DNA of 64,000 nucleotides, from the NCBI GenBank assembly GCA_002337145.1, contig DDFK01000001.1:1576733-1640732 (forward strand), written 5' to 3'. This document shows, piece after piece, positions 35,658-43,817 of the stretch; the stretch's first letter is position 1, and every line of letters starts with the position of its first letter. The position numbers and the translations under genes were made by a program. The notes under the pieces are model-generated. The model saw only the letters and a program-made list of their open reading frames with translations. It made no database searches and was not told the origin of the DNA. The DNA comes from Chitinophagaceae bacterium UBA1930. Its GTDB lineage: Bacteria > Bacteroidota > Bacteroidia > Chitinophagales > Chitinophagaceae.

Positions 35658-37067
35658 TTAAGCGTTAGTACAAGTACAATCGACGGTTTTACCTTTGGCT
35701 TCCAACCATTCTTTCATTCCACCCGAAAAATTCTTTACATTTTTAAAGCCGTTTTTCGCAAAAATAGAATAAGCAACAGCCGAACGGTCGCCTGCCTGAC
35801 AGTGGATAACCAATTGTTTGTCTTTACTGATTTTATCAAGATTGTCGGGCAATGTTCCTACAAAAATGTTTTCTGCTCCCTCTACGTGTCCTGCTTCATA
35901 CTCGGTTACACCTCGCACATCTATAATCTGCACATTGTCTTTGCCTACATAGGTTTTAAATTCTTCCAAAGAAATCACATCTGCTTTTTGAAGCTCAATG
36001 CCTAAATCTTCCACATTTGAAATGTATCCGTAGATATTGTCCAAACCGATACGCATCAGTTTACGGGTCAAATCTTCCATTTGGCTGTCATCGGCAATCA
36101 GCATAAACTGTTCCTGATAGTTCAGTAACCAACCGCACCAGGTAGAAAATGAATTGTTACCCTGAATGTTTAAGCTGCCGGAAATAAAACCATTGGCAAA
36201 ATCTACTTTATTGCGGGTATCTATAACCTTAATGCCTTTTTCGTAGGCAGAAAGGAATTGCTCTTTAGACAATTTCGGGTGTTTCGGAACTTCTACAAGC
36301 AACGGACGATTTACCTTGTTTAAGTGTTTCATCATTGCAAAATATTTTGGAGGTTCTGGCTGGTCGGCTAACAGATAATCGGTAAATGCTTTTTCATCTT
36401 CGCCATACTGAAACGCCCAATTACGGATTTTTTCATAACCTACGGTAGAACTGTGTACCGCTCCCAAAGCCTTGCCACAAGCGGAACCTGCTCCGTGCGC
36501 CGACCAAACCTGAACGTATTCCGGAAGTGAAGCAAACTTTTTCAATGACTGGAACATTTGTTTGGCTCCGGCTTCTTTGGTTCCGATAAGTCCAGCGGCT
36601 TTTTCCAATAAATCGGGACGACCAATATCGCCAACAAATACAAAATCTCCTGTGAAAACCATTACCGGTTTGTCCGTAGCTGGGTGGTCTGTCAGTAAAA
36701 AGCTGATGCTTTCGGGTGTGTGTCCCGGAGTGTGCATTACTTCCAAAGAAAGATTACCTACTTTGATTACACTGCCGTCTTTCAGTCCAACGTGCGGAAA
36801 CTGATATTGCCAGTCTTCTCCACCCTCGTCTGAAAGGTACATTTTAGCTCCCGTTACGGCAGCTAATTCTCTTGAACCACACAGAAAGTCTGCGTGAATG
36901 TGGGTTTCGGTAATGTGTGTAATGCGGAGGTTATTTTGTTTTGCGATGTCAAGATACACATCCATATCTCTTTGGGCATCTATTACGATTGCTTCGCCCG
37001 TAGCTTGACAGCCTATCAAATAACTGCCTTGTGCTAAACTCTTGTCATATACGTGTTGAAAAAACAT
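35658..37067 (-). CDS. Persulfide dioxygenase-rhodanese fusion (CstB-like)
   Basis: 469 residues. The N-terminal metallo-beta-lactamase domain has THIHAD (H56, H58, D60) and HTPGHT (H112, H116), the ligand set of non-haem iron persulfide dioxygenases (ETHE1 type). Two rhodanese domains follow: about 265-360, without an active-site Cys (VIDTRNKVDFANG), and about 370-465, with IHCQAGDRSAVAY. The layout matches CstB, which oxidises glutathione- or CoA-type persulfide to thiosulfate/sulfite. A promoter with a Crp/Fnr-type operator lies directly upstream, and the product would feed sulfite to TauE. Confidence 0.9.
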   Translation of the reverse strand: MFFQHVYDKSLAQGSYLIGCQATGEAIVIDAQRDMDVYLDIAKQNNLRITHITETHIHADFLCGSRELAAVTGAKMYLSDEGGEDWQYQFPHVGLKDGSVIKVGNLSLEVMHTPGHTPESISFLLTDHPATDKPVMVFTGDFVFVGDIGRPDLLEKAAGLIGTKEAGAKQMFQSLKKFASLPEYVQVWSAHGAGSACGKALGAVHSSTVGYEKIRNWAFQYGEDEKAFTDYLLADQPEPPKYFAMMKHLNKVNRPLLVEVPKHPKLSKEQFLSAYEKGIKVIDTRNKVDFANGFISGSLNIQGNNSFSTWCGWLLNYQEQFMLIADDSQMEDLTRKLMRIGLDNIYGYISNVEDLGIELQKADVISLEEFKTYVGKDNVQIIDVRGVTEYEAGHVEGAENIFVGTLPDNLDKISKDKQLVIHCQAGDRSAVAYSIFAKNGFKNVKNFSGGMKEWLEAKGKTVDCTCTNA

Positions 37068-37105
37068 AATGCTGTTTATTTTTAATGATTAACTATTTTA
37101 TACTG

Positions 37106-37149
37106 CAAATTTCTGTTACTTATTTTAGCTGTACAGCTACTTTGGTTAC
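37106..37149 (-). promoter_or_regulatory. Crp/Fnr-type promoter of the persulfide dioxygenase
   Basis: On the minus strand GTAACCAAAGTAGCTGTA (37149-37132), exactly 18 bases, then the -7-like box GAAATTTG (37113-37106), then about 38 bases to ATG 37067. The same 18-18-8 layout occurs before tauE and before the crp-type gene. The operator centre would fall near -41, the class II activation position. Confidence 0.7.
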
Positions 37150-37150
37150 A

Positions 37151-37585
37151 TTAGCCAATATTTGGTGATAATATTATTTCCGTTTTCATCGAGTTCGTAA
37201 CCAGACAACCAGCTTTCGCTTTTTCTGCCACACGTAGTGCCTTGTCTGCATCTTTATCGGGATTGGTCAATTTTATTACGGGAAACATTTCAGCTTGCGT
37301 GAAAATGTACTTGCCCTCAACCATTTCTAATTTTGCAATGGTCTTACAACTAAAACTTTCTATTTCCACTTTAAAGTTTTGGGCGATTGCTAAAAATGTA
37401 GCCATATAACAACTGTTGATTGCGGAAACAAATAAATGCTCTGGCGACCATATACCCGGAACGCCATTTGGAAATTCGGGAGGGGTTGCACATTCAATTG
37501 TATCGTTTAAAACTGGTGATGACAATTCTCCAATTCTTGCTTCTTTCCATTGGATGTTTACTTCGTAAAAATGTGTTTGTGACAT
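37151..37585 (-). CDS. OsmC family peroxidase/persulfide protein
   Basis: 144 residues. The two redox Cys of the OsmC/Ohr fold are present: SAINSCYMATFLAIAQ (about 76-91) and AKAGCLVTNSMKTE near 129. LWSPEHLFVSA-type sequence (IWSPEHLFVSAIN) marks the OsmC subgroup. Members reduce organic hydroperoxides, and some act in persulfide homeostasis. It lies between tauE and the dioxygenase in the sulfur cluster; its stop codon is directly followed by the dioxygenase operator. Confidence 0.87.
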   Translation of the reverse strand: MSQTHFYEVNIQWKEARIGELSSPVLNDTIECATPPEFPNGVPGIWSPEHLFVSAINSCYMATFLAIAQNFKVEIESFSCKTIAKLEMVEGKYIFTQAEMFPVIKLTNPDKDADKALRVAEKAKAGCLVTNSMKTEIILSPNIG

Positions 37586-37603
37586 ACTATTTAATATTTT
37601 AGA

Positions 37604-38401
37604 TTACTTGATTATTGTTTCTTTAATGATGATGTAAATACCCATTACCAATACAAACCAACCGAATGCGGGCTTTAGCTTTTTACCATCAATTTTTTTA
37701 GAGAGATAACTTCCTATAAGCACTCCCGTAATGGCGAGAGCCAAAATTTTGAGAAGAAAAATCCAATCTATTGTATAATGTGTAACGGAAATAGCAAAAC
37801 CAAAAAGCGAATTAAGGGCAATGATAATTAGCGAAGTACCGATGGCTTTTTTAAATTCTAAACGCAATAAATTAACTAATGCCGGAATGATTAAGAAGCC
37901 ACCACCAGCACCAATTAATCCGGTAACCAAGCCTACAAACATTCCCTGAATAATAATTAATAAGGTACTTGCGGTGGGTGTATCGGTAGGTAAACAATCC
38001 TCTCCTTTACATTTTTTTATCATACTGTAGGAAGCGAAAATCATCAGTACGGCAAAAAGCAACATCAACAACATATTTTTGGTAACGGTAAAATTTCCGA
38101 TGTTGAAAATTTCCTGTGGAATGGCAGGAACGATGTATGCCCTTGTAAGGAAAACGGCTATAATGGACGGAATACCAAAAACAATAGCTGTTCTGATATT
38201 AACCAAGCCTTTTGAGAAGTAGGAAAATGAACCTATGGCACTTGTTGTACCAACTACAAAGAGAGAATAAGCAGTTGCCAAAACTGCATCTATTCCAAAA
38301 AGATACACCAAAACCGGAACGGTCAGAATACTACCACCTCCGCCGATTAATCCTAAAGAGATTCCGATAAAAATTGATGCTGCGTAACCTGCTATATCCA
38401 T
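37604..38401 (-). CDS. TauE/SafE family sulfite exporter
   Basis: 265 residues from ATG 38401; an in-frame TTG at 38425 lies inside the promoter and is unlikely. Two internal repeats are visible, SLGLIGGGGSILTVPVLVYL near the start and TGLIGAGGGFLIIPALVNLL in the middle, each beginning a bundle of hydrophobic helices, eight or so in all. The family exports sulfite or sulfoacetate-type anions. In a cluster with a persulfide dioxygenase it likely removes the sulfite that enzyme makes, as in the cst operon of staphylococci. Confidence 0.9.
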   Translation of the reverse strand: MDIAGYAASIFIGISLGLIGGGGSILTVPVLVYLFGIDAVLATAYSLFVVGTTSAIGSFSYFSKGLVNIRTAIVFGIPSIIAVFLTRAYIVPAIPQEIFNIGNFTVTKNMLLMLLFAVLMIFASYSMIKKCKGEDCLPTDTPTASTLLIIIQGMFVGLVTGLIGAGGGFLIIPALVNLLRLEFKKAIGTSLIIIALNSLFGFAISVTHYTIDWIFLLKILALAITGVLIGSYLSKKIDGKKLKPAFGWFVLVMGIYIIIKETIIK

Positions 38402-38422
38402 TGATTTCTGAATTTGATGTAG

Positions 38423-38466
38423 CAAATTTCCACCAATTCAAAAACCTATACAGCTACTTTGGTTAC
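38423..38466 (-). promoter_or_regulatory. Crp/Fnr-type promoter of tauE
   Basis: On the minus strand GTAACCAAAGTAGCTGTA (38466-38449), exactly 18 bases, GAAATTTG (38430-38423), then 21 bases to ATG 38401. The operator is identical in all 18 positions to that before the persulfide dioxygenase and partly overlaps the stop codon of the regulator gene. Confidence 0.7.
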
Positions 38467-39092
38467 ATAAGAGTGATTTTGTTTCTACCCAATTTTACTT
38501 TACCGATTTCTTCCAATTGTTTCAGTAATCGGGACACGACAACTCTTGCGGTTCCAAGTTCATTGGCTAACTGTTCGTGGGTAATGTTTAGTGTTTTGTT
38601 TCCTGTGAGTTCTTGTTTTTTGTACAGCAAATCCAACAATCTTTCATCAACTTTTTTAAAAGCAATAGCGTTTACGATTTCCAACAGTTCTTCAAAACGT
38701 TTGTGATACAAACGGAAAATATAATCTAACCATTGCGGATATTCTTTGATGAATAGCGAAACTTTGTCCATCGGCAAAAACAAAATTTCGGCATCTTCTT
38801 CCACTTCGGCTCTTACTTTGCTGGTTTCGTTGTGCATTCCGCCCAAAAAAGACATAATGCAACTTTCTCCTGCTTTGATGTAATACAATAGAATTTCCCT
38901 GCCATCTTCTTCGGTTCGGATAACTTTCAAAGTTCCTTTGACAACAATTGGAATGGAGCGGATAGAAGCATTTTCGTTGAGAATAACGCTACCCGCTTCG
39001 TATTCTTTTCTGATGCTGTTTTGTTGTAATTTCTCAATTAATTTAGGTGAGGTCTTAAATTCTTTTATCTGTTCCAATGGTTCCATCTGCAA
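38463..39092 (-). CDS. Crp/Fnr family transcription regulator
   Basis: 209 residues. The N-terminal cyclic-nucleotide-type beta barrel (about 25-135) has IRSIPIVVKGTLKVIRTEED and IKAGESCIMSFLGG with a Cys in the pocket region. The C-terminal winged helix has LNITHEQLANELGTARVVVS, ending KLGRNKITLM. No FNR-type iron-sulfur Cys cluster is seen. Three matching operators in the window (before itself, tauE and the dioxygenase) strongly suggest it controls the sulfur cluster and its own gene. The inducer is unknown; C-containing pocket makes a persulfide or redox signal worth testing. Confidence 0.87.
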   Translation of the reverse strand: MQMEPLEQIKEFKTSPKLIEKLQQNSIRKEYEAGSVILNENASIRSIPIVVKGTLKVIRTEEDGREILLYYIKAGESCIMSFLGGMHNETSKVRAEVEEDAEILFLPMDKVSLFIKEYPQWLDYIFRLYHKRFEELLEIVNAIAFKKVDERLLDLLYKKQELTGNKTLNITHEQLANELGTARVVVSRLLKQLEEIGKVKLGRNKITLM

Positions 39093-39159
39093 ATTTTTAA
39101 GGCTTACTTAATACTACAGCTGTATATCTACTAACTACCATAGTAAAATACGTAACCTA

Positions 39160-39203
39160 CAAATTTACACTATCTGCTTGCTATATACTATAACTTTTGT
39201 TAC
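39160..39203 (-). promoter_or_regulatory. Crp/Fnr-type promoter of the regulator gene
   Basis: On the minus strand GTAACAAAAGTTATAGTA (39203-39186), exactly 18 bases, then TAAATTTG (39167-39160), a perfect TAnnTTTG -7 box, about 68 bases before ATG 39092. It matches the other two operators at the outer positions, so the site points to autoregulation. Confidence 0.65.
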
Positions 39204-39216
39204 AAAATGAATGATT

Positions 39217-41217
39217 TTATCCCTCTTGCACCAAATGCTGTAAGTTGGGGTCGTTCTTGATACGCTCCTTTTCATTCTCAACAATGCTCACAACATCCAG
39301 CTTTATTTGTTTGTAGTTACTATCAATTTCTTGCTTCATATTATCTGCCCCCTTTTCGTCTGTAAAAGATAGTATCTGCGGTATCTTTTTGTAGGCTTTG
39401 ATTTCGGCGGCAACCTTTTCATTATCTACTACAATTTCTGCGTGGAAAATTTTCTGTTCGATACGTTCGTCAAAATTATCGGAAACCGAACCGACAAACA
39501 TACCTTGTGTAAGTGTTGAAATTTTAGAAGCGGGAATAAGGCTGTCTAATTGGGTAGAAATTGAAGTAGATTTGTCGTTACGGTTGATGGTCATACTTTG
39601 GCGTTTCTGTAAAACTTTCCCGAAGCGTTCTGAAAGGGCTTTTGCCGTTTCACCAACAACCTGACCGCTAAAAATATTACCAACCGTATTTTGAATAACC
39701 TTGCTTTCCTTGTCGCCATAATCACGGATTAACTGCGAAAAATCCTGAAAGCCTAAACACACAGCTACTTTATTACTTCTCGCTGTTGCAATCAAATTAT
39801 CCAGTCCCCGAAAATAAATAGTAGGCAACTCGTCTATGATAACCGAGCTTTTAAGCTGTCCTTTCTTGTTGATGAGCTTTACAATGCGTGAATTGTACAA
39901 ACCCAAAGCTGCGGAGTATATATTTTGTCGGTCGGGATTGTTGCCCACGCATAAAATCTTTGGTTCTTTTGGATTATTAATATCCAATGAAAAATCATCG
40001 CCTGTCATCACCCAATACAACTGCGGGCTTATCATTCTCGATAATGGAATTTTTGCCGATGCAATTTGTCCCTGTAACTGGTCTTGTGCGCCGCCGAGCC
40101 AAGCATCCATGAAGGGAGATAAATAATTTTCCAGTTCGGGATATGAAGTAAGTATCGTGAATACGTCAGCGTATTTTTTATTCAGTAGTTCGATAGTGTG
40201 CGGGAACGTACAGTATTTGCCATTTTCGTAAATCTTCAAATACCAAATGATGGCTGCCAATAGAATGATTGGACTTTCTACAAAGAAATCCCCTTGCTTC
40301 AAAATCCAGCTTTTGTTAAGGTTCAGCATGATAGTATAAGCGGCTTCGTAAGCATCCGATATGTCCGTCATAAAAGCGGGATTGAGTGGGTTGCAACGGT
40401 GGCTCCGGCGTGGGTCGTCAAAGTTGATGACGTAGAATTGAGGCTTTATCTTATACTTATCGGTGTGCTTCAGTAAATGGTTATAGGCAATGGTTGAAAG
40501 GTCGTCAAACTTGAAATCGTAGATGTACATACTAAAACCTTTCTCAATGTGCTGCTTGATGTAATTGTTTACGATGGCATAGGATTTTCCACTGCCCGGA
40601 GTACCCAGCACGATTGAGGCACGAAAAGGATTGACGACATTAATCCAGCCCTCGTTCCATTTTCCCTTATAATAGAACTTGGTCGGAAGATTGACGGAAT
40701 ATTCATTTTCCATCAACTTGGTTTCCTGCTGGAAACTTTCGTTCTCATTATTGAAAACATCGTCCATCAGGTTGTTGCGCAGCAAACGGCTCATCCATAC
40801 ACCCGCCATCATTAAAGCGATATAGCCTAACGAAGTGGTGAGGATATAAAGCGAAGTAGCCATCCCTGCGGACAGTTTTAAAAGCGGTATGTTCAGGAAG
40901 AACAGGACAAAGCCGATAGCTAAGGCAATGTAAATCTTGCGCCATGTTATCTTTTCATTCTTTACGCCCTTAGTCCCCAAACAGCTTAATGCCAATAGGA
41001 TTAAAGCAAAAATTTTGGTGTACAGTGTGTTTGAAAACAGCCCGGCGGTGCGGTTGAAATTGGTCAGTATCTTGGCTATAATTTCGAGTGTCCAGCCACG
41101 TTGGGCAAAGAACCCGAAGCAAAACCAATAGAAGTGCATCAACACAACGATGATGCTTACTGCTCGCATAAATGCCATTATTTTGGCAAGCCCTCTTAAA
41201 TCGTCTTCCCCTTGCAT
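39217..41217 (-). CDS. mobC: Conjugative coupling protein (MobC/TraG type)
   Basis: 666 residues. Four N-terminal hydrophobic helices (about 10-165) anchor it in the membrane; the ATPase part has Walker A VLGTPGSGKSYAIVNN near 205 and Walker B region SVIIDELPTIYFRG, followed by CLGFQDFSQLIRDYG. It is the VirD4-like ATPase that brings the relaxase-DNA complex to the transfer channel. It forms the mob module with the relaxase and MobA genes upstream, but a perfect 15-bp inverted repeat lies in the gap before it. Confidence 0.92.
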   Translation of the reverse strand: MQGEDDLRGLAKIMAFMRAVSIIVVLMHFYWFCFGFFAQRGWTLEIIAKILTNFNRTAGLFSNTLYTKIFALILLALSCLGTKGVKNEKITWRKIYIALAIGFVLFFLNIPLLKLSAGMATSLYILTTSLGYIALMMAGVWMSRLLRNNLMDDVFNNENESFQQETKLMENEYSVNLPTKFYYKGKWNEGWINVVNPFRASIVLGTPGSGKSYAIVNNYIKQHIEKGFSMYIYDFKFDDLSTIAYNHLLKHTDKYKIKPQFYVINFDDPRRSHRCNPLNPAFMTDISDAYEAAYTIMLNLNKSWILKQGDFFVESPIILLAAIIWYLKIYENGKYCTFPHTIELLNKKYADVFTILTSYPELENYLSPFMDAWLGGAQDQLQGQIASAKIPLSRMISPQLYWVMTGDDFSLDINNPKEPKILCVGNNPDRQNIYSAALGLYNSRIVKLINKKGQLKSSVIIDELPTIYFRGLDNLIATARSNKVAVCLGFQDFSQLIRDYGDKESKVIQNTVGNIFSGQVVGETAKALSERFGKVLQKRQSMTINRNDKSTSISTQLDSLIPASKISTLTQGMFVGSVSDNFDERIEQKIFHAEIVVDNEKVAAEIKAYKKIPQILSFTDEKGADNMKQEIDSNYKQIKLDVVSIVENEKERIKNDPNLQHLVQEG

Positions 41218-41320
41218 AGTTCAAAAATTTGTTTTGATGCAAGTGTAGCTGCTATGGATATGCGTCTATGGAAAGCGGTGTAAGATGGCTTTTAGTGGCA
41301 GTATTTGGCATTAATTGCGA

Positions 41321-41362
41321 AACCCACAAAGACCAAGATGTTAATCCTGGTCTTTGTGGGTT
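41321..41362. repeat. Perfect 15-bp inverted repeat between mobB and mobC
   Basis: AACCCACAAAGACCA (41321-41335) pairs with TGGTCTTTGTGGGTT (41348-41362) across a 12-base loop. On the minus strand there is no T-run after it, so it is a poor terminator; attenuation of mobC or a processing site between the two mob genes is possible. Confidence 0.6.
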
Positions 41363-41372
41363 AAGGGATACT

Positions 41373-42671
41373 TTATCGTTGTCTTCCCAGTCTTTTTTTC
41401 TTTTTCTTCATACGGTCGGCAAATGCCTGTTCCTCGTAATCCTCGCCCTGCGCTTCAGGTAATAATCCGCCCAAGCCGTCTATCAATCCAAAATCATCGG
41501 TCGGTTGCTCTTTATTAAGGAAATCGAAAAACCCGTGTGTCTCTTCTTTTTCATCAGCATTAGGTTTTCCGGTTGCGGGTAAATATGCATTGCTGGTCTG
41601 TTCTGTGTGTTGGCGTTGGGCAATGGCTTCTTCTTTCCACCACTCATTAAAGACATTCGCAGATAGCTTTTTATCCAAAGCTGAACCGTTCCAAACACTG
41701 CGGCTTTCATGGTCTATAAAAGTCATTCCGAAAATGCGCCTCTCATCATTGCGGCGTACAACGGTATTGATGCCTTGCTCCATCAGTTGCTTTTTAAAAT
41801 CCGTTTCACCCATAGCGGTGTGCATCGCTGCCTCAATGGTGTTTTTGAGGATGGCTCTTGCAGGGTTGGTTTTCATTTTTTTCTTGGCTTCTGCAAAGTG
41901 GTTTTGTAATTCCTCCAATCCAGCGTGCTTGCCGAATAGTGATGCCTTAAAAGGGTTGCTGGCTTTTTCTCCTTGTTCGTTCAGGGCGAAATACACCAGC
42001 CCGTTTTTGGGCTGCCCATGCAGTTCACCTTTTACTTCCTCTGCCGTTATATTGAATAAGGAAAGCAAAGCATTGTAAGCCCCGATGTTTTGGTATTGGT
42101 AATACTTCGGCAGGTATCTCACCACGGATGCAATTTGGCTCTTAATATCTCCGGCTCTGTAATCCACCGGACGAAATGCCTGCTCATCGCCAGTGCGCTG
42201 TTTTTCTGTGGCGGGCGTTAGATTATACTTCTGCTCTAAATCCCTGCAAATTGCCATTGATTGCGGATGGTCGTAACTGTCGCTTATCTTTTTGCCATCT
42301 ATGCCTACACAAACCGTTACGATATGGATGTGGGTGCGTTCAATATCGGTATGTTTAAAAACGACATAAGGCTGTTTGCCATACCCCATACGTTCCATGT
42401 ACTCCTGTGCCATTTCTACAAACTGTGCATCGCTCACCTTGTCCTTTGGGTCAGGGTTCAGTGATATATGCCGAACAGGTTTTTCTGTCCTGATATTGGC
42501 AGACAAATAAGGTTCAAAACACTGGTGCAGATAATTAGTCGAATAGGTATTATCCAGCGTTTCGGGTATCTTGTTCAATAACAAAACCTGCCCGTTTTCG
42601 CTGTCAATCTTTTTCTGATTGTAAGAAATTGCACCGTACAAATTCTCACCTTTACCAATTTTCGCTATCAT
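41373..42671 (-). CDS. mobB: Relaxase (MobB type)
   Basis: 432 residues from ATG 42671, which avoids a long overlap with mobA; the frame opens earlier at 42704. The N-terminal region has MIAKIGKGENLYGAISYNQ and the metal-binding histidines in HTDIERTHIHIVTV near 112-125, the three-His motif of MOB-P-type relaxases. Candidate catalytic tyrosines are Y12 and Y17. The C terminus is acidic then strongly basic (MKKKKKRLGRQR). It nicks oriT and stays bound to the 5' end. The presumed oriT lies just upstream of mobA. Confidence 0.9.
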   Translation of the reverse strand: MIAKIGKGENLYGAISYNQKKIDSENGQVLLLNKIPETLDNTYSTNYLHQCFEPYLSANIRTEKPVRHISLNPDPKDKVSDAQFVEMAQEYMERMGYGKQPYVVFKHTDIERTHIHIVTVCVGIDGKKISDSYDHPQSMAICRDLEQKYNLTPATEKQRTGDEQAFRPVDYRAGDIKSQIASVVRYLPKYYQYQNIGAYNALLSLFNITAEEVKGELHGQPKNGLVYFALNEQGEKASNPFKASLFGKHAGLEELQNHFAEAKKKMKTNPARAILKNTIEAAMHTAMGETDFKKQLMEQGINTVVRRNDERRIFGMTFIDHESRSVWNGSALDKKLSANVFNEWWKEEAIAQRQHTEQTSNAYLPATGKPNADEKEETHGFFDFLNKEQPTDDFGLIDGLGGLLPEAQGEDYEEQAFADRMKKKKKRLGRQR

Positions 42672-42672
42672 G

Positions 42673-43110
42673 TTATTTGTCTTTTTGCAGGTGTTCTTTT
42701 TCAAACGCTGCTGTTAATTCAATCACTTTGCGGCATAGGGCAGCCATTTCTGCGGTCTGTTTTTCCAGTTTAAAGAGGTAAGCCGATGCCTTTTTTTCCG
42801 AGAAATTGCGGTACAATATTTTCACGATTTGGTTATAGTTCACACCAACGGCTCTAAACTGGCTGTAAAAATTGGTAAGCCTTGTATGAAAATCTATGGC
42901 ATCCATATCAATTTTTACGGTCTTTATAGTTTTCTGAAAAATGCAGGCGGTAATAAAATGTGCCATTACTTTCATTCCCGATTGTTCAAACAACGTCAGG
43001 AATTGTGCATTTTCCGTGTCGTTCAAGCTAATCGAATAACGGTGTGTCGCCGGGTCATTTTTAGGCTTGCGCCCCACCTTGCTTGTTTGATTTCTTTTAC
43101 TGTCTTCCAT
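42673..43110 (-). CDS. mobA: Mobilisation accessory protein MobA
   Basis: 145 residues, basic. Begins with KVGRKPKNDPATHRYSISLN, then a ribbon-helix-helix-like segment (SISLNDTENAQFLTLFEQSG) and a helical C-terminal part with VGVNYNQIVKIL typical of relaxosome auxiliaries. It binds oriT next to the nick and recruits the relaxase. The stop is directly followed by the relaxase start. The hairpin-rich region upstream is its expected binding target. Confidence 0.87.
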   Translation of the reverse strand: MEDSKRNQTSKVGRKPKNDPATHRYSISLNDTENAQFLTLFEQSGMKVMAHFITACIFQKTIKTVKIDMDAIDFHTRLTNFYSQFRAVGVNYNQIVKILYRNFSEKKASAYLFKLEKQTAEMAALCRKVIELTAAFEKEHLQKDK

Positions 43111-43159
43111 ATCTCAATCCATTATAATTATCATAAACCACGACTTCGGAGTGCGTTTT

Positions 43160-43305
43160 CCAGCCCCCTGCTAAGGGCAAGTTGTTTTTAGCTGCGGAAA
43201 GTATTTCGAGCAGCTAAAAACATAACTTGCTCCTTTCGGGTGAAAGGAAAATCCGCCCTGCGGGACGGATTAGATAAAGCAGAAAAAAACGGCTTTGAGC
43301 CGTTC
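43160..43305. other. Candidate oriT: five consecutive inverted repeats
   Basis: Beside mobA, in order: CCCT/AGGG (43166-43177), a long hairpin CAAGTTGTTTTTAGCTGC / GCAGCTAAAAACATAACTTG with a two-base bulge (43178-43229), CCTTTC/GAAAGG (43232-43247), ATCCG/CGGAT around CCTGCGGG (43251-43270) and AACGGCT/AGCCGTT (43288-43304). The position before the mob genes and between divergent mob and tra operons is where CTnDOT-like oriT sites lie. The exact nick cannot be read from the sequence. Confidence 0.6.
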
Positions 43306-43817
43306 CAATCCCCGTGTACTATCTGTAATGATTTCTCCATTCACCTTTCGTATTGAAGCCAATACAAAATAAGCGCAGCTTTCCCAAAGCATTGCCCTGT
43401 TACACACTGCCAAACACTGCCACAGAACGCCAATACAGGACAGGTTGAATAAAGCAGGTATATATCTGCATTCTTTTGTGTAGGCATTTGCGATTGCCTG
43501 TATATGTACGTATGGACGTAGCTGCGTAGCTACGCAAATACGCAGGCAGGTAATCAGGCAAATAACCCTGTATGCGAATGGGTAAGTCTGTATAAAATGA
43601 TGTAAGCAGCCATGCAGGTAAGCAAATGAAAACGTGCAGTTGCATCCACCCGCATACGGATAAAATCACAGGCATAAGGATGTGTGCTTTTAAGCACCTG
43701 CATACAAAAGCCTGCAAATAAAAATGTGCGGATGTGCCATTGCACCGATGCGCATAAATGGATAAGCAGCTATAAGCGTATAGCGATACATAAATAGGTA
43801 GATAATTAAAAACAGTT
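43306..43817. other. Gene-free low-complexity region between mob and tra
   Basis: About 510 bases without a supported gene. It contains a perfect 12-bp palindrome GCGTAGCTACGC at 43524-43535 and, from about 43540 to 43800, a drifting series of short words such as GCAGGTAA, GCATAAGG, GCATACGG and GGATAAGC. The minus strand happens to be open for about 166 codons here, but the translation is Tyr/Leu/Cys-rich low complexity and not protein-like. It probably holds the tra promoter and regulatory or protein-binding arrays. Confidence 0.55.
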
